The notes under the pieces were generated by a model, which was not told the DNA's origin, did not search any database, and saw nothing but the letters and a program-made list of their open reading frames with translations. Positions 12,498 through 23,541 of a DNA stretch of 64,000 nucleotides are shown in pieces. The translations under genes were made by a program, and so were the position numbers. Source of the stretch: Melampsora larici-populina 98AG31 (taxonomy: Eukaryota > Basidiomycota > Pucciniomycetes > Pucciniales > Melampsoraceae). The DNA is taken from positions 186,001-250,000 of the forward strand of contig NW_006768851.1 in NCBI RefSeq assembly GCF_000204055.1, given 5' to 3'. The stretch's first letter is position 1, and each line of letters starts with the position of its first letter.

Positions 12498-13124
12498 GAG
12501 TTGACGCAAAGGAAAACTGGATCCCTAGTGGATTGTCTCAGACCACATGCATATGTCAGCTTCTCCAGGGTGTTGTGGATAGCATCTGCATAACTTGAAG
12601 TGCACCCCTTCTTTTGAGTACTTCCATTGCATCACTCTCCTCATTCATTGAAAGTTGTATCATGTAACTTTCATTTTTGATTCTTCCTTTCTTCTTTTTT
12701 TGAAGTGTACCAAAGCAAGGAGGTACTTTGTTTTCTAGGTTGGTTGATAGATAATTCAACGTACTGTACAATCTCAGAGATACTTCATTTCTCTAAAGAT
12801 AAATTTTTATAATTCCCAAGCCAATAATTTATGTATAAATTTCTACATATACCTGAGATTCATTGAAATAGACAACCATAAAAAACAAACTTTACAGGAG
12901 AAGTAAAATAATGAGACCAATTCATGAAACATAACCAGATGACATTCGACAAAAAGCAAACTTCACAAAAGAAGTAGAATACAGCAATTCAAGTGAAATA
13001 AATCTTTGATAAGATCGTACATACAATGGTAGGTTCAAAACAAGGTCATATATGGTTAGTTGCGTATGAGAGGTCACCAAGATTCAAAGCCAGAAGTTCA
13101 AGTACTCACCTTAAGACCTTTCCT

Positions 13125-14237
13125 TTACAAGTATACAGACCCTTGATATAAAGAGCGCATCAATACTGGAGTAATGACCTCCAAGGCAGCCATATATATC
13201 ATTTCGGCCTCTTCTTCTGCGTTTTGAGCTGTGGTCAAGATTTGAGTACGACGAAGGCGATCCTTGATCACAGCAAATGCCTTTTCAATCGGATTGAAAT
13301 CCGGACTGTAAGGAGGAAGGTAGAGGATCCGAACCCCCATTCGAGAGCACAATAACTCGATATTACCACCATGATGAACTGATGCATTGTCCATGACAAT
13401 GCAGCTATTTTCTTGAGGCCATGGATTGGTCATTGGAAGCTGTATAGGAAGGAAGATGGTCAGCATCCATTTAGTTGGAAGTATGAAAGACTATATCAAT
13501 AGCTTACCAGATAGTCGGTCAAGAACATTTCAAAATCAGCTCAACATACCGATCCCTCCTGTACCATCAGAGCAAGGCAACCGCTGAGTGAGACCGCCGG
13601 TAATAAGCTATAACGGTTGGAGAACGTTGGCCGTAAAAGCCTTTTGGTGTGATGTCTGCGTTTTGCTCGTCCACGCTTGCGATGCAAACTACGTTTTGCT
13701 ACTGCACTCTCATCTGTATTCACACAAGAAGGATGTCAGCTTGTTAGGATCAAATGAATCAAAATGAGATTACATACCTAGGAAGATCAATGTGTTGATT
13801 GGGATACCAGCCACTATGTGAAGATATTCTGATCGGATGTATTCAGACTGGTTCGGATGGACTGTGCGAGCAATCTTCAACGTCAATGCAAGACGATCTC
13901 GCACTTCAATTGCAAGCGCTGATATTGAGATGGTAGTCTCGTGAACGTCAAGAAGTTGCTTGGCCATCTCATCTAGATATAAAGTTGGATCGATATCGAG
14001 AATTTCGGCTATGAAGGTTCTCTGGTCGGCAGATAAGATCGTTGGAGCTCCACGCTTCTTGTAGAAGTTGGGATCGCAGATGACAGAACGGGTTCTGTGA
14101 AAGAGTCGGCTCCATCAAACAAAGGATTGATCGGAGATATCCAAGCACAAGGTGAGGTTGATGGATGTATATGATTTTCCACTCATAAGCATTCTGACAG
14201 CCAGAACCTTCATGTCGGTAGAATATTTGCGAAACAT
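13125..14237 (-). pseudogene. Tc1/mariner DDE transposase with two in-frame stops
   Basis: Exons 14237-13778, 13713-13508 and 13439-13125 (minus) give a 326-codon frame. The N-terminus is a helix-turn-helix (MFRKYSTDMKVLAVRMLMSGKSY). Catalytic residues seen: Asp in IFLDESAV (split by intron 1), Asp in CIVMDNASVHHGG, Glu in PPYSPDFNPIEKAF, the DDE_3 pattern. Stops: TGA at 14115-14117 (between DQSFV and WSRLFHRT) and TGA at 13541-13543 (between EGSVC and ADFEMFL); both sit where an Arg would fit the flanking family pattern. Start chosen at MFRKY because the frame upstream lies in the TIR. Length is normal for the family. Probably inactive. Confidence 0.88.
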
Positions 14238-14315
14238 GATACTTGAGAGAAGTGGTGAAAGATGCACCGAGATGCGATGACGTGGATGGGTGGGAAGAAC
14301 GATTGAAGCTGTGTG

Positions 14316-14508
14316 ACCAGTGAAAGGTTGCCAGGTGAGTGACAGCCAAGGTTTCTGCCCGGTACCCAAAGGGTTTTGAATTTAATTTAATTTTTTTTAT
14401 TTGTAATTTACCAGGTGATTATCAAAAAAAAATCACATGTTATGTTTGAAAATAGGGCAGGGCCCAAGCAAACATCTGAAAATTTATCAAGCTTTAAGGG
14501 AACAGCTG
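14316..14508 (-). repeat. Right terminal inverted repeat of mariner element
   Basis: 193 bp, complementary to 9164-9356; immediately followed by the TA duplication, after which the DIRS gag reading frame resumes. Confidence 0.92.
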
Positions 14509-15028
14509 TATTACTCAGACTACGACCGATACGACCGAGACCGAGACAATCGTGAACCTAGTAACCGATTCAGAAAAGGCGGCGACAGGTGGTCTCCCGG
14601 CAGGGATCGATCCGGGTCCCCATCAAGGGGAGGAAGATCGAGGTCTCCAAGACGTTATGAACGAGACGACCGAAAAGATGATAACCGATATGATCGAAGA
14701 GATGATTATCGAAGTGGTGGTGGAACGTCATCAGCCAAGACTCACGCAAAAGGAAATGTGTCGCAAAATAATAAGCGGAAGTGAGTCTCACAGAGAAAAA
14801 GACCAAAAAGGAGCCCATATGAAATGAAGCCCAACGGCAGATGCTTTCATTCTCTTCCTTCTGTCCCAAACATCCCGTCCCAAACGTCCCATCATCCTCC
14901 TCCTTCTGTCCCAAACGTCCCATGTCCCACCAGCCCATCAGTCCATTTCCTTTGCCGGACAATGAGTTCAATAAGAACAGTTTAAATGATTAAAGTGAGA
15001 GTGAAACTTACCAATTCTGTACCTGCCC

Positions 15029-16969
15029 TTGCCCTTACCCTACTACAGAGAACAACAAGAATTTGAATACTCTGATCGAAATAGCTCTCAACACGATTCC
15101 CTGTCAGACAAATCAAGTGCAGAGGAATGTGATCTCTTGAGTATCGATGGTGACGATTATGGGGCGAGAGATAAATTCCTACAATCTGGGAGTGAGACAG
15201 AGAGTGAAACAGAGGAGAGAGAAGAGGAGTCAGCAGAAGAAACAGAAGCAAGAAAGAGGAGTCTATATGTTAGGAAGATCCACAGACCGGAAGATAGTAG
15301 ACCATGGCCTTGTAGGGTACGCTGCGAAATGAACGTCAATGAATGGCATCGTCAACTGCTGTCCAAGGGGCTCCTGGAAAGATATCAAGACGTGCTAGAT
15401 GGTTTTCGATATGGTTTCCCACAAGGCATCCCGGAGCATCGGATAAAAGACCTTCCATGGTTCACCCCAGATAACCATGAATCGGCAGCTGAAGTAAGAC
15501 AAAAAATAAGAAATATGTTAGCGAAAGAAAAGAGAGAAGGTCTAATTTATGGACCATTTTCACACGAACAAGTGAAGGAATGGTTCCCCTTCTTTAGGTC
15601 AAGCCCAATGGGAAGTACGATAAATGGCAACGGGACGTTCAGGGTTATCCATGATCTGTTGTACCCTAAGAAGAAGAAGAAGAGCATTCCATCAGTTAAC
15701 TCCTTTGTCAACAAGAGACACTTCAAGACAACCTGGGATGATTTCCAGAAGGTGGTGAATTTCTTCAAGGAGAATCCCGGGGCGTGGTTACTCGCAATCT
15801 TTGACTGGGAGAAGGCGTATCGCCAAATCCCAACGGACCCAGACCAATGGCCTTACCTGATCCTGAAGGATTTTGAAGATGGACTGTGGATAGATACTCG
15901 GGTCGCCTTTGGGGGAGTAGCAGGATGTGGAATTTTTGGGCGTCCGGCGGATGCGTGGAAAGAAATCATAGAGCGTCGATTGGGCATCCCGAGGATTTTC
16001 CGCTGGGTAGACAATAATATGCTATTAAAGAGGCCGGATTCAAGCATCAGCATGAAACATGTAGTGGAGATCAGCAACAAATTAGGAGTAAAAACAAACG
16101 AAACTAAGTACCACGAGTTCGGCGTTGAACAGAAATATGTTGGTTTCATTTGGAATGGAACTAACCACACAGTGCAATTGCCAGCGGAGAAACTTGAAGC
16201 AAGACGAGAAGAGACGAAGAAGATGCTAACCTCAAAAGAGAAGATATCCTACAAAGACTTCGAAGGTTTTGTAGGAAGACTATGCCATACGATCCTGATC
16301 CTCCCGCATATGAAGCCATATATGAGGTCGATGCATCACTATAAAACGAAATGGGGGAATCAGTGGATAAGAAAGTATCTATCCGAAGAGGTAAAGGAAG
16401 ATCTCACACATTGGGTTCATACCTTAGATACGTTTGATAACATGCAGATGATACCTGATAAAACGCCGATCGAATTAGACTGGTATGGGGACGCATCCAC
16501 TTCATTTGGCCTTGGGGTGCGAGTGGGATCGTCCTGGGCGATGTTCCGTTTGATAGAAGGTTGGGAAACTTACAACTTGAAACCTACGGAATCAGCAAGA
16601 AAAATCGCATGGGCCGAAACTGTCATTATACGGCTGGGAGTCATGATGGTGAAACTGAAGTATAAAACAAAAGGGAAACGGTTTATAGTACATACTGATA
16701 ATACTACCACGGAAGGGGTAGTGCGAAACAGAAAATCAAAAGATCGATCTGTGAATGAGGAATGGAAATTAATTCAAAACTTATTAACAGAGTGTCAGTG
16801 TGATATAAAGGAAACACGAGTGACTTCGGAAGATAACCCGGCGGATGCACTGTCAAGAGGCGACAATTCCGAGGAAGACTTACGCAGACAAATACACATC
16901 CCCCTTCCTACCGATTTACGAGGCCTAATCGTTCAAGAATTTGACAGACATGGACCGATCAAGAGATGA
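15029..16969 (+). CDS. DIRS reverse transcriptase-RNase H
   Basis: 646-residue frame. RT region about residues 160-360: SSPMGSTINGNGTFRVIHDL, the first catalytic Asp in AIFDWEKAYRQIP, the FGGVAGCGIFGRPADAW block, then FRWVDNNMLL, where DIRS enzymes normally have V-D-D. The second active-site Asp is therefore Asn, explained by one G-to-A change (GAT to AAT). RNase H region: Asp in LDWYGDAST, Glu in ARKIAWAET, Asp in VHTDNTT, Asp in DNPADALSRG, all present. An acidic spacer precedes RT. It would copy element RNA to DNA. The last 29 nt overlap the recombinase frame. The reading frame is intact, but polymerase activity is doubtful. Confidence 0.88.
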   Translation: MPLPYYREQQEFEYSDRNSSQHDSLSDKSSAEECDLLSIDGDDYGARDKFLQSGSETESETEEREEESAEETEARKRSLYVRKIHRPEDSRPWPCRVRCEMNVNEWHRQLLSKGLLERYQDVLDGFRYGFPQGIPEHRIKDLPWFTPDNHESAAEVRQKIRNMLAKEKREGLIYGPFSHEQVKEWFPFFRSSPMGSTINGNGTFRVIHDLLYPKKKKKSIPSVNSFVNKRHFKTTWDDFQKVVNFFKENPGAWLLAIFDWEKAYRQIPTDPDQWPYLILKDFEDGLWIDTRVAFGGVAGCGIFGRPADAWKEIIERRLGIPRIFRWVDNNMLLKRPDSSISMKHVVEISNKLGVKTNETKYHEFGVEQKYVGFIWNGTNHTVQLPAEKLEARREETKKMLTSKEKISYKDFEGFVGRLCHTILILPHMKPYMRSMHHYKTKWGNQWIRKYLSEEVKEDLTHWVHTLDTFDNMQMIPDKTPIELDWYGDASTSFGLGVRVGSSWAMFRLIEGWETYNLKPTESARKIAWAETVIIRLGVMMVKLKYKTKGKRFIVHTDNTTTEGVVRNRKSKDRSVNEEWKLIQNLLTECQCDIKETRVTSEDNPADALSRGDNSEEDLRRQIHIPLPTDLRGLIVQEFDRHGPIKR

Positions 16970-18074
16970 CCCTAAACACCCGAAAATCAAGAAACCACCG
17001 AATCTTGATGAGCTAAAGAAAGGTTTAGATGGATCGACAACTATCTCAGATAAGAAGCTAGTAGAGCATATCATTGGGGGTGGTTGGGCGGAGGATACGA
17101 TGAAGTTGTATAATTCTGGAATCAAAAAGTTTTTAAAGTTTAACGAAGAGGAAGGACGAAGTAGAAGAGATTGCTTACCGGCCTCAACCAAACATATATA
17201 CGAATTTGTGTTGTGGGCAAGCGAACGGGAAAACCCAGAAGAAACCTCGAGTCACGCGGTCAAATCGGATACCATCAGGAAATACTTAGTCGGACTAAAG
17301 ACATGGCATAAGTTACATCAGCAAAAGTTTCCGGAAATAGATGAGGACGTGGTAAAACTTTCGCTGAAAGCGTCGAAGAAGTACGAGATCCGAAGGAAGG
17401 AGAGCCGATTGGGAGAGGTCTCAACGTCACTTGGACAGAGATCAGAAGAGAAGCAACCGGTATTGGTGAAACACCTAGCTCAAGCCTTGAACGACTTAGA
17501 GAATAAAGGAAACAAGGCGAGAGCGATAATCGCAGTCTCGCTGGTAGCGTTCTGGGGTTTAGCTCGTTTGGGTGAGCTGGTATCGGACAAACCAGGGAAA
17601 CGAGTACCAGTCCTAAAAGACTTACAACGGATACGGGAAGAAGGCAACTTAGAGTTAGCAATTCATGAAGCGAAAACGGCGAAGATGAATGAAGTTCAAT
17701 ACCTAAAATTGAAGAAACAGCCTACTCGACTTGATCCCGTGAAGGCATTGAGATCAACAGTCGAAGTCAACCGCATTAAGCAGGAAGACCCACTCTTCTC
17801 GTACGTTAGGGATGGTCAAAGATGGTTGCTATCGAAAGCCGACGTGATGAATACACTATCAGAAATATGGAAACAAGAGGGGTCGGAAGGACCAACTGGC
17901 CATTCTTTCAGGGTCGGGGGTGCCTCTTTGTTGAACTTTCACGGCTCTCCTATAGAAGCGATAAAATTACAAGGCCGGTGGGCCGGGAACTCGTACAAAC
18001 GCTATATAAAGCAGTACTCGGAAGATACTCAAAAGGAAACGGTGGAGATCTTATTGACACTGAGATTGAAATGA
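16950..18074 (+). CDS. DIRS tyrosine recombinase
   Basis: About 374 residues from the ATG at 16950, overlapping the RT frame. N-terminal core-binding region with EDTMKLYNSGIKKFLKFNEEE (SAM-like helices), then the catalytic domain: Arg in FWGLARLGEL, the H-x-x-R box in GHSFRVGGASLL, and GRWAGNSYKRYIKQYS with Trp and the candidate nucleophile Tyr. This is the R-H-R-W-Y set of the phage-integrase superfamily that DIRS elements use for integration. No stop or frameshift; the recombinase part looks intact although RT does not. Confidence 0.9.
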   Translation: MDRSRDDPKHPKIKKPPNLDELKKGLDGSTTISDKKLVEHIIGGGWAEDTMKLYNSGIKKFLKFNEEEGRSRRDCLPASTKHIYEFVLWASERENPEETSSHAVKSDTIRKYLVGLKTWHKLHQQKFPEIDEDVVKLSLKASKKYEIRRKESRLGEVSTSLGQRSEEKQPVLVKHLAQALNDLENKGNKARAIIAVSLVAFWGLARLGELVSDKPGKRVPVLKDLQRIREEGNLELAIHEAKTAKMNEVQYLKLKKQPTRLDPVKALRSTVEVNRIKQEDPLFSYVRDGQRWLLSKADVMNTLSEIWKQEGSEGPTGHSFRVGGASLLNFHGSPIEAIKLQGRWAGNSYKRYIKQYSEDTQKETVEILLTLRLK

Positions 18075-18118
18075 ATTAGAGTTTATGTACAAATGATTGA
18101 TCAACGCGCCCGGGGTAC

Positions 18119-18356
18119 TATTAAAGATAGGACGGAAGACTCCGTTAGCTAACACGGCTTCGGCTCCACAAATGGTGATGATGTTTTACCTATTAACGAT
18201 AGGACGGAAGACTCCGTTAGCTAACACGGCTTCGGCTCCACAAATGGTGATGATGTGGAAGCCGTCGCCGAGCTGAGTGCGCTATATCTACAACAACTGT
18301 ACGACCTGCACGTGACCTGCTGGTGCGCAGTCGTGTACACCTCTGACTCTACAACA
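18119..18356 (-). repeat. 3' LTR of copia element
   Basis: 238 bp, begins TGTTGTAGAG on the minus strand. It contains an imperfect tandem duplication of about 70 bp (18119-18187 and about 18192-18256) around GATAGGACGGAAGACTCC, shared with the other LTR. Confidence 0.92.
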
Positions 18357-18364
18357 CCCCCCCC
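18357..18364 (-). other. Polypurine tract
   Basis: Run of G residues on the minus strand directly preceding the 3' LTR, the expected plus-strand DNA primer site. Confidence 0.75.
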
Positions 18365-18593
18365 ACGACAAGTCACCAGCACCCGATAACATGAAAAAAA
18401 TATAAGAAAAACAATGATAAAAAAAAAATTAGGCAATAGTTATTCTGGAATTTGTCCCACCGAGATAGAAGATCCTTTCACCAGCTATACTGGAATTGTT
18501 TACCTCATCTACGGGGTAATTTCAGCCAGAACTATTCCTTTAACAGGCTTGAGATAAAAAAATGAAACATAAAACAAAAAAACTAAAAAAACA

Positions 18594-21500
18594 TCATTTC
18601 AAACTTAAGTTCTTTCTTCCTTCATCAAATAATTGAGGTCCCAGCGCTTTTGTTAGAATGTCCGCTTTCTGTTGTTTTGAAGCTATCCAATGAAGTGTAA
18701 CTGTTCCTTTGAATAATTGTTCGTTGACATAATAAAATTCTCTATCTGTATGTCTTGTTCTTTTATTGGATGAGTTATCTTTTGATACATGAATAGCTGA
18801 AGTGTTGTCACAGAACAAACTGACTGGTCCCATCTCACCGATCACATCTCCTACTAAGTTCCTCAACCACACCGCCTCCCTTGCCGCCGTTCCTAACGCC
18901 ATGTACTCCGCGTGGCACGTTGACGTAGCTACGCACCCTTGCCTTTTTGATGTCCAAGATAGAGGACATCCTAGGAAGTAAGTGACAAAACCGTGTACGG
19001 ACCTCGAGTATTCTCCTCCCTAATTAGCATCAACGTAGGTATGGAGACTGGTCTTGACTTCGGTCCTCAACGGGTTGAGCTTCAACGTGAGACAACCACT
19101 CGTTTTCAGGTACTTGAGTACTCCCTGAATCGCTTTCCAGTGTTGAGAGGTAGGCCTTGCTGAGAAGCGTGCAAGAAAGTTCGTCGCGTAGGTCAAGTCG
19201 GGTCTCGTTGCCACGGCCAGGTAGTTCAGGCATCCAATCACTGACAGATACATCGTCTTGTTGATTGACTCTTCTTCGTCGGTTGGTGACGTCGGTAAGT
19301 TGGATGCATTCAGTGGCGTCGATGCTTTACCGGTTTCCTCCAAAAATTGGTTGATGATTTTCGTCGTCAATCCAGCCTGTGAAAGTTCGAATGATCCGTC
19401 TTCTAACCTCTTGATGTCTACACCTATAATGCACTCTAGCGTCTCTGACCACCTCAACTTCAAATCCCTCGCCATAGCCTCTGCCACCTCCCTCAGTAAC
19501 TCCACACTGCTACCCGTAACTACTCCATCATCTACATGAGCCCACACGATACACAGCTGATCACCCCTCTTGCATACATATAACAATTGGTCAAATTGAC
19601 TTGCTTTAAAACCTAGTTTGATCAAGATCTTCTCGAAGTGTTTCCACCACCTCCTTGCTCCTTGTTTTGTACCGTACAAAGCTTTCACTACCTCCAATAT
19701 CTTTCCCGCTTTCCTCGCCTCCTCCATGCACCCAGGTGGTATTCGAAAGAAAATCTTGTCGAGAATGTCGCTGTGAAGGTACGCCGCCGTTACGTCGAAT
19801 GAATGTACCGGCCATCCAAGTCTCGCTGCTAACGTGAGTATAAAACGTAAAGATGCCAAGCAAGCTGTCGGTGCGAACGTTTCATCGTAATCTATTCCCT
19901 CACGTTGGTTAAAACCTTGTGCCACCAGTCTCGCCTTGAATTTAATTGGGTTGCCTAAGTGATCGAGTTGTTTGTACTTAAAAACCCATTTTAAACCCAA
20001 AGTGTGCACATTCTTTGGTGCATCAATGACTTTCCAAACTCCCATCTCATCCATCGCCTTCATCTCAGTCGCCATTGCCTTCTGCCACTCTACCGCATGC
20101 TCATCTTTCATTGCTGCCTTCCAAGTTAATGGCTCTTTCAAGCCTGCCGACAAATTAAATCTTGATGTGACGCTTTCTGTTTGCTGATCTTCTTCATGCA
20201 CCTTAATCTCTCCTTCAAAGTTTCCTAGACTCAATGCGTTGACAATGAATTGAAGGCTACCTTTTTTCGGAAGTTCGTTCAAGATTTTGTTCAAAGAGGG
20301 TGACGACGTTGCCGTGGGTTTCTCAGGTGAGTTATGAATGAATTTATCTTCGTAAGGGAAAACCGCAATGCCTGTCTTAAGCAAAACTTTTGATCCCGGG
20401 TCGTAGAATACCCATCCCTTACCACCGTCCACGTACCCTACCATCCTACATTTGCGACCTCGATCATCCAGCTTGCCACTACGTTGAGCGTCATGACGAT
20501 GCACGAACGCCGTTGACCCAAAAGTTCGTATGATGTCCATTTGAGGCTTTCTTCCGAAAAGAGTTCGAANNNNNNNNNNNNNNNNNNNNNNNNNNNNNNN
20601 NNNNNNNNNNNNNNNNNNNNNNNNNNNNNNNNNNNNNNNNNNNNNNNNNNNNNNNNNNNNNNNNNNNNNTGTTCTGCTACTCCGTTTTGTTCAGGTTCGT
20701 AAGGATTAGAATGTTCGTGAACAATGCCTTTTGATTTCAGCCAATTACTGAAAGTGGTCTTGATGTATTCACCACCTCCATTGGTACGTACATGCTTGAC
20801 TTTAAAACCGGTCTCCCTTTCCCAGCGGTTGATTACTTTAGTGAATTCTTCAGGCACATCCGATTTCTGTTTGATGATGACGATGTCTGAAAAAGTCGTA
20901 GCTACGTCGCGGAACGTCACGGTGAAACGATTACCGTTCACACCTGCAGGGAAAGGGCCCATCACGTCGGATACGATCACGTCGAGAAGTCCTAGCTCGC
21001 GTCCCGATCTCCCGAGTTTGCGATTTCTCGTGCTTTTGCATGTCAGGCAGTCTTCACATACAAAACTTGTTGCTGGTAGTGATTGAGGAAGGTTCAAACC
21101 CATTTGTCCTGCACAAAGTTTCCTAATGCGCTTCATGTCAACATGGCCGAAACGCCTATGCCATAAATAGGCTAGGTCAACATCTTTCTCGGTGCTCATC
21201 ACGCTCACTTTTCCTATCTTTTCAGGTTCACACTCTTTTATAACGTTTGATTTAATTGCATTCAATAACCATTTTCGATCTTTATAAGACACCACAAGTG
21301 ATTTTCCATTCAGTAATCTGATAACCATGTCACTCCCCCAAAACCATAGCTTTGCCCCATCTTCCACCAGCGCCGCTTGAGAGATGAGGGTGTTATTTGC
21401 TTGAGGACTGTAATAAACGTCTGGAATTAGGTAATCCGAACCGTCCAATGTCTTGACTTTCAGGGATCCTTTCCCTACGATGAGAGCATGATCTCCATGA

Positions 21501-23212
21501 GCTGCAGTTTTCAGCTTTATGGGAGGGGAAATAGGAGTGAAATTGATTAGCGACGAGAGCGCATTGCTCACATGGTGCGTGGCCCCACTGTCCAACAAGT
21601 ACTCCGTCGGAGTCTCATCAAGGGAGTTGCCTTCCGCGCTCCATGCAACCGTCGATGCCAATACTTGAGTAGGCGTTTGCGATGAATTCGTTTCCACCTC
21701 TAGGCTCCTTGCTGAAGGCCTGCCGTACGTAGGTGATCCAAAGACTGCTTTGCGAGTGTAAAAGATTCCGTTTGAGCATTTCACCCAGTCGTTGAAGTGG
21801 GGAGCGGTTCTGCTTTGAAAACGTTTAAACGCCGGGCAAGCGAGTTTGCCATGTCCGAATTCTTCACAGTGAAAACATTGCCATATACCCTTATGGACTT
21901 CCTCCCGGGCATTCCTCGGCGGATTGATCGGAGATGCCTCAGTTCGGTCCCGTTCTCGCGTGTCAGGAAAAATCGGACCAGGAGGGTTTGGGCCGTGCAA
22001 AGATGGCTTAGCTCGTGATTGATAAGAAGAAGGTGATTGGTAGGATTGAGGAGTAGGTTTTGATTTGTTCCATTTCGCAGGCGTCATATTTCTTTGAAAT
22101 GAAGTTGTGAGGGCGGATATAGTATGATCGTTTTCATGTACGGTTTTTCTTGTCGTGATTAAATTTTGAAACGCCGCTCTGATTTCTGATGAAGAGAAAG
22201 GGGATTTGTCGGTACGATAACGAGCGTCGAACGTAGCGTTTAAAACATCCATTCCGTACTCCCCAGAAGTCGGAGAGCACATCTGCATAACCATACCCTT
22301 CACGATGTCCTCTTCCCAGTTAAAACCGGCTGATTTGAGTTTCTCAAAGTCCTTGTTCATCTCGTTCACAAAAGTCATCAAGTCCGTGGAGGAAGGATCG
22401 AAATTTTTTAGCATGATTTTTCTGAAGATTACATATTGAGCCGTTCTTCCACCTTGTTGAAAGAGTTCCTCCAAGGCATGTAAAGCTTCATGAGATAGGG
22501 TCTTCTTGTAGATCATGTCCTTGAGCTCTTCGTCAATAGTCGAATTGATGACACGCCCAGCACACCTGTCAATGGCCATTTCCACCGGATTGTCTTGATT
22601 AATCTTAGACGAATCCCAATACCCTGCCACACCGGTCATATCAAAAACCGCTCGCTCCGTACGGTGTTTCCATCTAGCAATGTTCGATCCGTCAAGTTTC
22701 AAAGGTTCAATTTTTTCGATAAACTTGTGTACGTTATCGTGTTTCGTGTTGAGTTCTTTCAGTCGTTTGTTTAGCGGATCCGACATGTTGAAAGAATCTT
22801 GTGAAGAATTTCGAGAAAGAAAAATGGTTTGATGTCGTTTGTTTTTACTGAGGCTTACGGTTTGGTCTGCCTGATCAGAATCTTCTTGATCGATACGGTC
22901 TTTAGCGGAATCAGATAGTGGGGGGAGTATGAAAGATGCGGGATTGGCGGGAGGTCCTGGAAAACCTGAAGCTGCTAGGGGTGTGTGATCTCTAGTATGG
23001 GTGGGATTCCCTTCGGTTTCTTGCGATTGTAAACGTTCACGTGAGTTGTTACGAGATGGGTTGCGAGATTGAGTACGAGATTGGTTACGATTACGGGAAG
23101 GGTTACGAGAATGTGAATTCGAACGAGACTGATTTCGAGATCGAGTATTTGCGGAGGGGGTATTTCCGTGAGGCCTGTTTGGGCTTCTAGCTAACGATGG
23201 CATATGATGCAA
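18594..23212 (-). pseudogene. Copia gag-pol polyprotein with nonsense codon and assembly gap
   Basis: In order on the minus strand: Arg/Ser/Asn-rich N-terminus; UBN2-like gag; zinc knuckle CFHCEEFGHGKLAC; protease DSGATHHVS; pre-integrase zinc region LWHRRFGHVDMKRI; integrase core with DVMGPFPAG; gap of Ns; RT with HVDDGVVTG; RNase H CDNTSAIHVSKDN. The second integrase motif reads RTNGGGEY where the family has D-N-G-G-E, so a catalytic Asp appears lost. A TAG at 19020-19022 follows YVDAN, where TGG (Trp) is expected; coding continues in the same frame to 18594. The frame shift across the gap reflects its arbitrary 100-N length. Inactive copy. Confidence 0.88.
20570..20669. other. Assembly gap (Ns)
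   Basis: About 100 Ns inside the copia integrase. A round number of Ns is normally a placeholder of unknown true length; the coding frames on each side differ, consistent with that. Confidence 0.95.
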
Positions 23213-23286
23213 CGCTGAGTGGCGGCTCAGACTTACTCTTTATGAGGCAATTACACTTTTCGTTTTGATTCTTTGTGATTCGATGG

Positions 23287-23303
23287 TAACGCTGCTCATA
23301 ACC
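23287..23303 (-). other. Putative primer binding site of copia element
   Basis: GGTTATGAGCAGCG follows the 5' LTR immediately on the minus strand. Many copia elements prime from an internal initiator-tRNA-Met fragment; the resemblance here is partial. Confidence 0.45.
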
Positions 23304-23541
23304 TATTAACGATAGGACGGAAGACTCCGTTAGCTAACACGGCTTCGGCTCCACAAATGGTGATGATGTATTACCTATTAACGATAGGACGGAAGACTCC
23401 GTTAGCTAACACGGCTTCGGCTCCACAAATGGTGATGATGTGGAAGCCGTCGCCGAGCTGAGTGCGCTATATCTACAACAACTGTACGACCTGCACGTGA
23501 CCTGCTGGTGCGCAGTCGTGTACACCTCTGACTCTACAACA
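23304..23541 (-). repeat. 5' LTR of copia element
   Basis: 238 bp, nearly identical to 18119-18356 and exactly the same length, with the same internal tandem duplication. Near-identity implies recent insertion despite the coding lesions. Confidence 0.92.

Larger units (their letters stand above)
9164..14508. mobile_element. Tc1/mariner-type DNA transposon, 5345 bp, with passenger gene
   Basis: Flanked by a TA duplication (9162-9163, 14509-14510). Ends are 193-bp terminal inverted repeats beginning CAGCTGTTCCC that differ by about one base. It carries a DDE transposase on the minus strand and a second multi-exon gene on the plus strand, convergent. About 5.3 kb is long for mariner elements, which usually hold only a transposase. 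Both genes contain in-frame TGA codons, so this copy is probably non-autonomous. Confidence 0.92.
7992..14784 (+). pseudogene. DIRS gag-like gene split by mariner insertion
   Basis: The left part (7992-9161) contains a capsid-like domain (WDNRIRKVKGYVPVSMFN to ALRYDILVRRQIWTI, about residues 160-285), a Lys/Ser/Asp spacer, and the start of an RG/RS-rich tail. The right part resumes at 14509 with YSDYDRYDRDRD and ends NNKRK at 14784. Removing 9164-14508 plus one TA restores an exactly continuous frame, so the insertion hit a previously open gag. Within DIRS elements this protein would bind element RNA or assemble particles (family inference). The true start may be an upstream spliced exon. Confidence 0.75.
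7023..18118 (+). mobile_element. DIRS-type (tyrosine recombinase) retrotransposon, interrupted twice
   Basis: Order on the + strand: possible leader ORF, gag-like ORF, reverse transcriptase-RNase H ORF, tyrosine recombinase ORF, the layout of DIRS/PAT elements that integrate with a recombinase rather than a DDE integrase. A mariner element (9164-14508) sits in gag at a TA, and a copia element (18119-23541) sits in the 3' end with a GGTAC target duplication, so the DIRS tail resumes at about 23542. Neither outer boundary is determined; no split direct or inverted terminal repeat was identified by eye. Confidence 0.8.
18119..23541 (-). mobile_element. Ty1/copia LTR retrotransposon
   Basis: Minus-strand element with 238-bp LTRs at both ends, a 5-bp target duplication GGTAC (18114-18118 and 23542-23546), a G-rich polypurine tract beside the 3' LTR, and a gag-protease-integrase-RT-RNase H order typical of copia. 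It interrupts the tail of the DIRS element. An assembly gap lies in the integrase region. Confidence 0.93.

Noticed and set aside
9907..14117. UGA recoding or selenocysteine as explanation of the in-frame TGAs
   Set aside because: The esterase and aminotransferase in the same window end in TGA, and the TGAs are confined to transposon or relic sequence.
22840..23215. Arg/Ser-rich N-terminus of copia gag as an SR splicing protein
   Set aside because: It is continuous with gag, protease and integrase of the retrotransposon.
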